Shown one piece after another: positions 23,825 to 35,510 of a stretch of DNA of 64,000 nucleotides. How positions within the stretch are numbered: position 1 is the stretch's first letter; every line of letters begins with the position of its first letter. A program made the position numbers and the translations under genes. Source of the DNA: Pteria penguin (taxonomy: Eukaryota > Mollusca > Bivalvia > Pterioida > Pteriidae); NCBI GenBank assembly GCA_035048485.1, contig CM068593.1, positions 5,899,151 to 5,963,150 of the forward strand, read 5' to 3'. The notes under the pieces are model-generated. The model did no database searches, was not told the DNA's origin, and worked only from the letters and a program-made list of their open reading frames with translations.

Positions 23825-24002
23825 CTGAAACAGAGAGAAAAGGTTCAGTAAAAAGATCAAAGGTTAGATTGATTGCAGGAAATTGGCAAACGAAGTTGAT
23901 GATCTTAATTAAATGTAGCGACAAGGACAAAACAAAGGCGGATCCAGCAGGAGATTAGGGATCTAATTCCCCCTGGGTTTTTAAAAATATATATCATTAC
24001 AT

Positions 24003-24125
24003 CTGTGACGGACGGGTATCGGACCGCATAACTCACTGGTGAGAGCGTCCGCCATAATAACGGAAGGTTCTGGGTTCGATTGCCGGGTCCGGACACATCT
24101 TTTTTCTCCTGCCTCCTACACATGA
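24003..24125 (+). mobile_element. tRNA-like SINE remnant
   Basis: TAACTCACTGGTGAGAGCG resembles an A-box region and GGTTCTGGGTTCGATTGCC a B-box region, at tRNA-like spacing. There is no clear tail; short flanking ACATCT copies may be a target duplication. Confidence 0.5.
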
Positions 24126-24544
24126 TAGGGTTCATAATTTTTTTTTTGATGAATTTCTATTTTGTCCATATTCGCTTAATTCGCCTAATATCTTGTACAT
24201 AATGTACAACATAAGTTTCTATTACGCCTGCAGAAATTCGACAAGGTAGCCGCCGGACAATGACAATTTCAAGTTGTAAAAATACTGGTATTTCTTTGTT
24301 TGTGTTGGGTTTCTTTTTCGCGTTTTTGCTTATCAACTTTCCACAGCAAAGTTTTCTGGATCCGCACCCAAGAAATGTTTATAATATGCATGGTGACTTG
24401 CAGTACACGAATAATGTCTATTCTGACATATAGACCAAACTTTATTTAACTTTATAAAAGTTTTTTTTTTCTTGGTTAAGATATCTCAAGTCGAAACTTC
24501 CAGTGGTGTGGTCTTATCACAATGAATACACGTTTCTTTCTTTG

Positions 24545-24785
24545 ATTTATATGAGATTTATGGTGAAAGCATCTGGTCTGCGATGCACAGAAATTTAAAC
24601 CTTTGTAACACATCCACCCAAAGAGGTGAGGCATTTTTAACGTGCCATTCTATCGTGACATGGGACCTCAGATTGTATTGTGTCATCCGAAAGACTGGAC
24701 ACCGACCTGCTACCGGCAGGATTCGAACCCAGGACCTCTCGGTCACAAGCCAAACACTTTAGCGATTGAGCTACGCCTGTTCAGT
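24545..24785 (-). mobile_element. tRNA-derived SINE, same core family as the 22.6-kb copy
   Basis: On the minus strand the head reads GGCGTAGCTCAATCGCTAAA with a B box GGTTCGAATCC. It then has the central domain GGCACGTTAAAAATGCCTCA and TTTGGGTGGATGTGTTAC, matching the central domain of the SINE at 22635-22889. The heads differ, suggesting related subfamilies with different tRNA-derived heads. Confidence 0.8.
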
Positions 24786-24789
24786 AGGC

Positions 24790-25617
24790 TATTTCAATAA
24801 GGTGAGTTATCTACCCTTGTTCATTAAGGTATTATTCGGCAAGAAAAAGTGGTATAAAATTGTGCTATTCAATTTACTTTTCAAATTTGTATGATCACTT
24901 GGCCATGCATGATGGTGATAGAGTTCTTATCAAGGGCAGATAAATCACCTCATAGAAATGTTCTATATATATATAAAATACGGAAGATCTCTTGCTTTTC
25001 AAATGTTTTCATCATTTGTAGACAATCATGCTGACATACAGACATAAGTTTATTTCCTTATCCTCAATTCCAGTGTTATAATAGTGATTGTAACACCGAT
25101 ATTGAACAAGTCTTTCGAACAAGAATTTATGTTTGCAATCGGCCTCGGCCGATTGTATATTAAGATAGCAAATTCGCTTTGAGAGTGCATGTGCAAACTC
25201 AATTAGCATGGCATGTTGGGTAATAATTTAGTACTAAGAAACAATATAAGCACATAATTCTACTTTAAATATTAATATTTTTAGAAATAAATCTTATAAG
25301 ATGTTCACAGTTTAAAAAATAAGATTAATTTTGCTCACTACAAAAACCAACTTATTTCCGAATATTAACGACAACACCCTAAAGACTTTCCTGAAAAGGG
25401 GGAAAAAGGCGCGGCTACTTTCCTAATAAGAAAAAAGAAAATGAGGCGTGGCTTTAAAAAAATAGCGGGAAAATTCACAACTGCGGAGGAAAAAAAAGAT
25501 GGGTTAAACAAACCAAGTAATTCATATTTACATAAAGCCATTTGGCTTTGTGACCAACATCTTGAACATTTAATGCTATTCCGATTGCAACCTAAGCTTT
25601 TTAAAAAGCTACGCTTG
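24790..25617. other. Unique intronic DNA
   Basis: No exon, RNA gene or repeat was recognised in this AT-rich stretch. Confidence 0.45.
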
Positions 25618-25851
25618 TGTATATAATGTTATAAATTTGAAATTTTTCGGAAAGTGTTAGTTTATCGGCAGAATAGAAACGATATTTCTATTCGTTTGTA
25701 AATATTAAACTCATTCGAGTGCATAAAAAATCGTATGTAGATCTTTCTTCTACAAGCGATTATATAGACACATGCATATATATAATGCGATAAAAATGTC
25801 TTTATAAACATTCTCTAATTCGAACATAAAGAATTCGTTGATGCCGCTTTC
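25618..25851. repeat. Direct duplication, copy A
   Basis: It is similar along its length to 26173-26446. Shared blocks include GAAAGTGTTAGTTTATCG, CTATTCGTTTGTAAATATTA, GACACATGCATATATATAAT and AAAGAATTCGTTGATGCCG. No coding potential was seen. Confidence 0.75.
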
Positions 25852-26172
25852 CTTGATCTCAACACTGATATAGCTTTTGCACCCGAGAAATCACTGAAGA
25901 AATATTTTTAAGACCTCCAGCAGACTCAAGATAAAAAGTGCATTCATCTTCTAGGACCCACTTACAAATAAGATCATCGATAAAACAGCGCACTCTTTAA
26001 GCTTAATAAATGAGCGACCTCTTGCTCCAATTAATGGTCGCTCTCCAGCTCTATTTCCTGTCTACCTTAAGGTTTCAGCGTACAAGAGTTCTCTCCTTCT
26101 CTAACCTGATCACTCAAATACCGACTGCTCGTTTGATCTAAGTGCTAAAATAATCGTTTGAACAAGAATTAA

Positions 26173-26446
26173 AGCTTTATATAACGTTATAAATTTAAAA
26201 ATCTCATCGAAAGTGTTAGTTTATCGATACGAGACTTCTATTCGTTTGTAAATATTAAACTAATTCGAGTACAAAAATATCGTATTTAGATCTTTCGTAT
26301 TAACCACTTGGGGAAAAAGTGGTAATCGACTGTTTCCACAAGCGATTATATAGACACATGCATATATATAATGCGATGAAAATGTCTCTGTAAACATTCT
26401 CTAATTCGAACATAAAGAATTCGTTGATGCCGTTTCCCTTCAGCAC
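26173..26446. repeat. Direct duplication, copy B, with about 40-bp insertion
   Basis: This is the second copy of the 25.6-kb segment. It carries an extra segment containing ACCACTTGGGGAAAAAGTGG, itself a small inverted repeat, that copy A lacks. The two copies are about 555 bp apart. Confidence 0.75.
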
Positions 26447-27112
26447 ACACATAACACGGTAGATTATTGGTGTTCTATGGCATTCGCCTTCAGTGCTTGG
26501 TCGATGCAGTTCTCTGGTTAACCATCACAGGTACGAAATAATCGTTAATCGATATAACTATTCGATCTTAGCAATATACAATGCATGCGATATGGCTAAC
26601 GCTAACACGCGCGGATGTTTAGCACAGGTGCAACCAGAGAGACGGTGTAGATGGCAGATTGATAGTAAGGGCGAGATAAAGAGCAGAATTTTTATCAAAA
26701 CTATCCAATTTAAGCGCAGGCATAATTATTTTGGTACATGCATCATCTATCTTAGTTACATATTAATATAGATGCCTAAAATGTGATGGTAGTATACATA
26801 CAAACTGAATCTGACTGATTTTAGCATGCTGATGCAAAATATTGTAGCGTGGGCTGATATTAGATATCAGCTTTCAGAATATTTTCTATTCTATTTCATT
26901 ATTTCATTTTAGACCAAATACATGCTAGACTAGGCCTATTTCTTAACTTACACTAAACAGTATTGACACTTAATACCACATCATAATGGGAGAAGTCAAT
27001 TGTAAGAAACAATGCAAATATGTAAAACATGTTTTCTTCAAAAAATTTTAAACTGGGTATTTAAATACCCTCTTCTATGTAAAACTGAACACTTTCCTGT
27101 AGGGTGTATACC
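26447..27112. other. Unique intronic DNA
   Basis: Nothing was recognised. A 92-codon open frame (26493-26771) has no motif and overlaps no splice pattern that I could see. Confidence 0.4.
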
Positions 27113-27125
27113 TTATACGTCACAT

Positions 27126-27369
27126 GGGGCCAGGTAGCGCACTTGGTAGCGCGCTCGCTTCTCACCATTGCGACCCGGGTTCCATTCCCGGTGTGGTACG
27201 TGAGATGGTGGGGCTGTCACCAACCTGGCTTCGTGGGTTTTCTCCGGGTACTCCGGTTTCCTCCCACACAAAAACGACACCCTTACGCCAAGATCCGTGC
27301 CAACGAGCAAGATTTATATAAGTTGTTAACTTGTTTCTTAATCGTTGTAAAATAAATAAAGTTTAAATT
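27126..27369 (+). mobile_element. tRNA-derived SINE with 13-bp target duplication
   Basis: The A box (TAGCGCACTTGGTAGCGCG) and B box (GGGTTCCATTCCCGG) are well placed. A conserved body follows (CTCCGGGTACTCCGGTTTCC), with an AAATAAATAAAG tail. TTATACGTCACAT flanks it exactly at 27113-27125 and 27370-27382, so this is a well-preserved, fairly recent insertion. It is a different family from the copies at 22.6 and 24.6 kb. Confidence 0.92.
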
Positions 27370-27599
27370 TTATACGTCACATTAAATAAAACATAAGAAG
27401 AATGACATAATCATTGTTGATTTTACTGCATTACAAATGTTTATTTATTGTTTAAGATGAAGTGTTGTCCGTGAGTGAATCATACTTTCCACTTAATCCA
27501 CTCTATATACAAATATACTCTACGCGATGTCAAAGACTGTTGCACACATCCAGAGCTTCGTCAAATGAAAGGACTGAATAGTACGTCGCATGTATACTA

Positions 27600-27935
27600 A
27601 ACAGGGATTTGTATGTATCTACACTTCTGTCCCAATATCTCTTTAGATTTGTATATATCTACACTTATGTCCTAATATCCGTTTAGATTTGTATATATCT
27701 ACACTTCTGTCCTAATATCCCTTTAGATTTGTATATATCTACACTTCTGTCTTAATATTCCTTTAGATTTGTATATATCTACACTTCTGTCTTAATATCC
27801 CTTTAGATTTGTATATATCTACACTTCTGTCCTAATATCCCTTTAGATTTGTATATATTTACACTTCTGTCTTAATATCCCTTTAGATTTGTATATATCT
27901 ACACGTTTGTCCTAATATCCGTTTAGATTTGTACG
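27600..27935. repeat. Minisatellite, 40-bp unit, about 8 copies
   Basis: The unit contains ATTTGTATATATCTACACTT then CTGTCCTAATATCCCTTTAG. Copies are very similar to each other. Confidence 0.93.
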
Positions 27936-28431
27936 TGATTGCCACATTACATAGTATTAACAGGTATTTGACTGAAAGGACGTGGATACAAACTCAGTAA
28001 AACACACCAAGGTTCGTAATGTAGCTATTGCATGTACGCATATATCGGGGAACTCCCCCTTCCCCGTTTCGTATTTCTTAAACATCGTAATTAAGAATGA
28101 AAATTTCATCAAGATGTCTTCGACAATCACATTAGGCAGGTTAGAAAGAGAAGCCAATATAATTAAAATAAATAAAAACTTTCTACCTTTATAAACTTCC
28201 ACACATTCTTGGTTAGGAATTCTATACTAAATATGACTCGTCCAAAAGAATATTTACTAGTTCATACTACTTTTTTTTTATGAATTTTGAATCATTTTGG
28301 GGCCATTATATAAGCCACAAATCATATAGAATTATTTCTAAACGATCTGCGCAATTCCGATTTCATACTTCCTGTTAGTAGTATATATGTATAGAATAAT
28401 AGACTGTTATAACGGACACCGCTATTAATAA

Positions 28432-28561
<130 letters not shown>

Positions 28562-28689
28562 GTTCGTGTATTTAATTATTGCAACTTTTAAATGTAATGT
28601 GTTGTTTACACTGATTTTGTTTATTTCAACTGACTTTATTGAAATAAAGGCAGTTTGAAAATAGCAGTGTAACCGTTATTTAAGGGGTT

Positions 28690-29803
28690 TTGCAATTTTT
28701 AAGACCCCCTCCACCCCACCCCCCAACATCCCCGAAAAACCTCAAATCCAAACAAAACGGGGAGGAATGGGGTATTATACTCGCATGGGAACATAAGCTT
28801 TGATTGACATTTCCTTTAGGATTATTTGACAGAGTTTGATGAAAATTGGTAGGTCTTCAAGGGTCCCTTACCAGTGTAGCTTTGTTTTGTCCAGATTCGT
28901 AAAAGGATGGGGCGACAAAGGTCTTAGAGACCTTTAAATGGTAACCGCCGTCGACAAACTTTTCTTCTGACCGATTGCACAGATTGACAAACTCAATGCA
29001 CCAGTTTGATATGAAAGAGTGTTTCGAGAAGTCTTGTTGTTTTTGGTACCATTACTGATTTTTTTTTAAATTTTTCTGACTTAGTGATTTCCATGCAGTT
29101 TTGTGTCATTTTCTTTATTTTTTCAATATAGAGGAGAAATAAAGAAGTATTTGCTAATTTCATAAAAAATATATCTAATTAAAGGGTTATTTGAAAGCAT
29201 CATGTTAATATGTAGTTATCTTGATTTTTTTCTGTTGATACAGGCCATTTCTAGCATTCTGTTCGGAAACGGTTCAAACCCCTCCGGAGGAAAATAGTGG
29301 GGGGTTTTTTTCATTTCTCTTTCCACCAATACATATTTTAAGTGATTTACAGCAAACAGTCATATATGAATAAAAATATAGAGGCAAAAACATTTATTTG
29401 CCTACTTTTATTAGAAAATATCTATTTCATTGGTTATTTGAAATTAAAAGATTGGTTTTCCTGATTTTCATGACGTTTGTTTTTGTAATTTTGATATAGA
29501 CCAGCTTTGGTATGTTGAAGGGTAGCAGTTCAAATCCCACTTAAGGTAATTTTTGAAAGTAAAATTTTATTTCCAAACACCCAGTACGTTAATTAAGTCA
29601 TTTAAGATAAAAAAGTAATGAAATTGTTCACACACTTTCGTGTCATTGTCTTGATTTATTCAGTGTAGAGAAGTAAGTTCATGGTCGTTTGCCAGTAATC
29701 AAAAACACAGTAAGCAAGAGAATTAATGTCTCTGCAAAATCTCTCTAGCAATAAATTGTTTGTGAGCCAGGTGAGCGATATAGACGGATTTGAGTCTCTT
29801 GGT
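28690..29803 (+). mobile_element. Ancient family A relative
   Basis: The 3' end AGGTGAGCGATATAGACGGA then TTTGAGTCTCTTGG corresponds to the family A terminus, with a mutated hairpin. Inside, GACAGAGTTTGATGAAAATT and GTTGTTTTTGGTACC echo the core units. The 5' boundary is uncertain. It is much more diverged than the copies at 1-8 kb. Confidence 0.5.
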
Positions 29804-30189
29804 TTTATATACACTCATTCACCAATTCAACGTGAAAAAAATTTTGATGTCTTTCTTAAAATTTCACTTTTCAAGAGAACTGCATGTCTCCCATCACTAT
29901 GGATCTGGAATTGCAAATGCAATTCTTACCTAATATTACCATTAATAAAACTGCAGACATTTATTATTTTGACCACATGTAAAAGTACGCGCGATTCAAT
30001 GATCTACGTCCAATCACATGTGACTTCATTTTGACAATACACAGAGTAGGATCTTGCATATAGGAAAAGAGAGATTGAATTTTTTTTTTAATTTTACATT
30101 TCTAATATTAAAGTGTCATAAGATCAATAAAAGGAGATATCTACGTATATCAAGTGCACCTTATGCATAAGTCAACTAATATATCGTCA

Positions 30190-30435
30190 GTGACACTAAA
30201 AGCCGAAAGTGTGGAAAGCCAAAGTATGAATACTAGTTGAGCAAACAAATTACGTAACTGACCTAATAGTAACAGCCAAAGTAAGAATATTAGTAGAGCA
30301 AACTAGTTACCGAACTGACCTAATAGTAACAGCCAAAGTAAGAATATTAGTAGAGCAAACTAGTTACCGAACTGACCTAATAGTAACAGCCAAAGTAAGA
30401 ATATTAGTAGAGCAAACCAGTTACCGAACTGACGA
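30190..30435. repeat. Minisatellite, 57-bp unit, about 4 copies
   Basis: The unit contains GAACTGACCTAATAGTAACA and GCCAAAGTAAGAATATTAG. The middle copies are almost identical. Confidence 0.92.
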
Positions 30436-30803
30436 GACAGCCAAAGAACACATACAAGGACACAGCTATGCATAGGGCATGATAGGGGAGATGCTTTTTA
30501 GTTTTAGAATAATTTACAAAAATTTGAAGTATGTAAATTAAGTGTGAACAGAGGGATACACATTGTGTTTAAATTCCTCACTGATTAAAGGTAAAGGTAT
30601 GCATAGCAAGGCAGGTAATGTGCGTACTCATGAAAACCTTTCTGTTTAAATTTGACCAGAATTCAATAGTTAATAGTAGGATTAAATAGTAGGAGTTATA
30701 TTTTGATACAAAATTCAATATCTAAATTTTACAAACGTCCTGATTACGAGAATTGTTATGGCGTGTTAGTTGTACATGGGTAGAACTCCAAAACGAGAAA
30801 TAG

Positions 30804-31925
<1,122 letters not shown>

Positions 31926-31929
31926 AATC

Positions 31930-33990
31930 CTGTCAAGTTTGTTGTATAAAGAGAGCAATTTGGAGAGGTTTCATTATGACCACTAGTGTGTTGTATGGAG
32001 AGAGCAATGTGGAGAGATCTCATTATGACCACTAGTGTGTTGTATGGAGAGAGCAATATAGAGAGGCCTCATTATGACCACTAGTATGTTGTATGGAGAG
32101 AGCAATATAGAGAGGCCTCATTATGACCACTAGTGTGTTGTATGGATAGAGCAATGTGGAGAGATCTCATTATGACCACTAGTTTGTTGTATGAAGAGAG
32201 CAATGTGGAGAGGCCTCATTATGACCACTAGTTTGTTGTATAGAGAAAGCAATGTGGAGAGGTCTCATTATGACCAGTGTGTTGTATGGAGAGAGCAATG
32301 TGGAGAGATCTCATTATGACCACTAGTGTGTTGTATAGAGAAAGCAATGTGGAGAGGTCTCATTATGACCAGTGTGTTGTATGGAGAGAGCAATGTGGAG
32401 AGATCTCATTATGAACACTAGTGTGTTGTATAGAGAAAGCAATGTGGAGAGGTCTCATTATGACCAGTGTGTTGTATGGAGAGAGCAATGTGGAGAGATC
32501 TCATTATGACCACTAGTGTGTTGTATGGAGAGAGCAATGTGGAGAGATCTCATTATGACCACTAGTGTGTTGTATAGAGAAAGCAATGTGGAGAGGTCTC
32601 ATTATGACCAGTGTGTTGTATGGAGAGAGCAATGTGGAGAGATCTCATTATGACCACTAGTGTGTTGTATAGAGAAAGCAATGTGGAGAGGTCTCATTAT
32701 GACCACTGTGTTGTATGGAGAGAGCAATGTGGAGAGATCTCATTATGACCACTAGTTTGTTGTATGGAGAGAGCAATGTGGAGAGGTCTCATTATGACCA
32801 CTAGTGTGTTGTATGGAGAGAGCAATGTAGAGAGGCCTCATTATGACCACTAGTGTGTTGTATGGAGAGAGCAATGTGGAGAGGTCTCATTATGACCACT
32901 AGTGTGTTGTATAGAGAAAGCAATGTGGAGAGGTCTCATTATGACCAGTGTGTTGTATGGAGAGAGCAATGTGGAGAGATCTCATTATGACCACTACTTT
33001 GTTGTATGAAGAGAGCAATGTGGAGAGGCCTCATTATGACCACTAGTTTGTTGTATGGAGAGAGCAATGTGGAGAGGTCTCATTATGGCCACTAGTTTGT
33101 TGTATGAAGAGAGCAATGTGGAGAGATCTCATTATGACCACTAGTGTGTTGTATGAAAAGAGTAATGTGGAGAGGCCTCATTATGACCACTAGTTTGTTG
33201 TATGGAGAGAGCAATGTGGAGAGGCTTCATTATGACCACTAGTTTGTTGTATGAAGAGAGCAATGTGGAGAGGCCTCATTATGACCACTAGTTTGTTGTA
33301 TGGAGAGAGCAATGTGGAGAGGTCTCATTATGGCCACTAGTTTGTTGTATGAAGAGAGCAATGTGGAGAGATCTCATTATGACCACTAGTGTGTTGTATG
33401 AAAAGAGTAATGAGGAGAGGCCTCATTATGACCACTAGTTTGTTGTATGGAGAGAGCAATGTGGAGAGGCCTCATTATGACCACTAGTTTGTTGTATGGA
33501 GAGAGCAATGTGGAGAGGCCTCATTATGACCACTAGTATGTTGTATGAAGAGAGTAATGTGGAGAGGCCTCATTATGACCACTAGTTTGTTGTATGGAGA
33601 GAGCAATGTAGAGAGGCCTCATTATGACCACTAGTGTGTTGTATAGAGAAAGCAATGTGGAGAGGTCTCATTATGACCACTAGTGTGTTGTATGAAGAGA
33701 GCAATGTGGAGAGGCCTCATTATGACCACTAGTGTGTTGTATGGAGAGAGCAATATAGAGAGGTTTCATTATGGCCACTAGTATGTTGTATGAGGAGAGC
33801 AATGTGGAGAGGCCTCATTATGACCACTAGTGTGTTGTATGGAGAGAGCAATGTTGAGAGGTTTCAATATGACCACTAGTGTGTTGAATAGAGAAAGCAA
33901 TGTGGAGAGGCCTCATTATTGCCCCTAATATGTTGTATGGAAAGAGCAATGTGCAGAGATCTCATTATGACAACCAGTATGTAGTATGTA
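31930..33990. repeat. Minisatellite, about 49-bp unit, about 42 copies, two alternating subtypes
   Basis: The unit contains GTGTTGTATGGAGAGAGCAA, TGTGGAGAGATCTCATTATG and ACCACTAGT. A subtype with AGAGAAAGC, GAGAGGTCTC and a shortened GACCAGTGTG junction alternates with the standard type around 32.2-32.7 kb. Near-palindromes (GAGATCTC, GAGGCCTC) occur in most units. Confidence 0.95.
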
Positions 33991-34149
33991 GAGACATGTT
34001 TGTGTTATTTTGATAGTTTAACGTCTTTAACTTTTCTACATTCTACATTATCGTGTAATTCGTTTTTAATATAACAGTCAATGGAGTCCTCAAATATTGG
34101 TACAGATAGCAAACATGATTTACAGGGATAAAATCGAACAAAGGTCAGT

Positions 34150-34660
34150 ATATTTTAATAACAATGGTAGACTGGTTAGGTGTTACAGTACATATTTTGA
34201 TTTCTTGTGACATGGAAGCAGTTACAATAGATATTTTGACTTTATATGACATGGAGCAGTTTACAGTAGATTAGGGACTTTTTATGACATGGAAGCAGTT
34301 ACAGTAGATATTTTGACTTTATATGACATGGAGCAGTTTACAGTAGATTAGGGACTTTTTATGACATGGAAGCAGTTACAGTAGATATTTTGACTTTATA
34401 TGACATGGAGCAGTTTACAGTAGATTAGGGACTTTTTATGACATGGAAGCAGTTTACAGTAGATATTTTGACTTTTTGTGACATGGAGCAGTTACAATAG
34501 ATTAGAGACTCTTTGACATTTAGCAGTTTACAGTAGATTAGGGAGTTTTGTGACATTGAACAGTTTACAGTAGATTAGGGACTTTTTGTGACATGGAAGC
34601 AGTTTACAGTATATTAGGGAGTTTTTGTGACATGGAAGCAGTTTACTAACCTCTGAGTTC
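34150..34660. repeat. Minisatellite, about 38/39-bp unit arranged as 77-bp dimers
   Basis: GACATGGAAGCAGTTACAGT with ATATTTTGACTTTATAT alternates with GACATGGAGCAGTTTACAGT with AGATTAGGGACTTTTTAT. Confidence 0.9.
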
Positions 34661-35224
34661 GGACACAGATGAACAATCCGACAGCACATTTTGTCTATTC
34701 GTAGAATTCGCTTTCATAGAACTCAAGACTGTTTTGTTGCACTGATATCATAAAAAATTACAATATTTTTACTACAGTCATGAAATTCTAAATATTCCAC
34801 TTGGTTGTGTAGTGTTGGGATGGAATATTTTGCGAGTAGGAGACATGAGCTATTGATAATAGAGAAGGGGAAGGTATTGCAGGGGAATAACAGGTGCGGC
34901 ATTCAGTATTGCTAAAAAGAAAATCACAACATAAACAAGGCAACACTACCATTGTGGTAATTAGTGAGAGCTTGTTATACTGAATGAATAATCCCTGTAG
35001 ATTCATCAGATGGACACAGATCATTACTGACTAACCAGAGAATGCGATATCCACTGTAGTCATCATAAGGTTTAATTCACAATCATGCCCGATATGTACT
35101 TACATCATTTCCTCTTTTTTGATAACAACTTCTTCTTTAGATATATACTTCTTTCCAAAAAGGAAACATTTCATCGTTAACCAGTGTCGGTCACAACACA
35201 CGAGACTTTGTGCATTCTTAAACT

Positions 35225-35510
35225 AGACAGCCAGTGTCGTTTAAAGCACATGGATATCGGCACATTATTACAGTAGACAGCTGGTATCGCCTAGATATCG
35301 GCACATTATTACAGCAGACAACCAGTATCGCCGAGATATCGGCACATTATTACAGTAGACAGCTGGTATCGCCTAGATATCGGCACATTATTACAGTGAA
35401 CAGCTGCTGTTGCAGAGATATCGGCACATTATTAAAGCAGACAGCTGGTATCGCCTAGATATCGGTACATTATTACAGTAGACATCTAGTATCCCAGAGA
35501 TATGAGCACA
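35225..35510. repeat. Minisatellite, 41-bp unit, about 7 copies
   Basis: The unit contains GATATCGGCACATTATTACA then GTAGACAGCTGGTATCGCCT. Confidence 0.92.

Noticed and set aside
23617..23851. Two plus-strand ORFs over innexin exon 2
   Set aside because: They are antisense shadows. The minus strand carries clear innexin sequence with splice sites.
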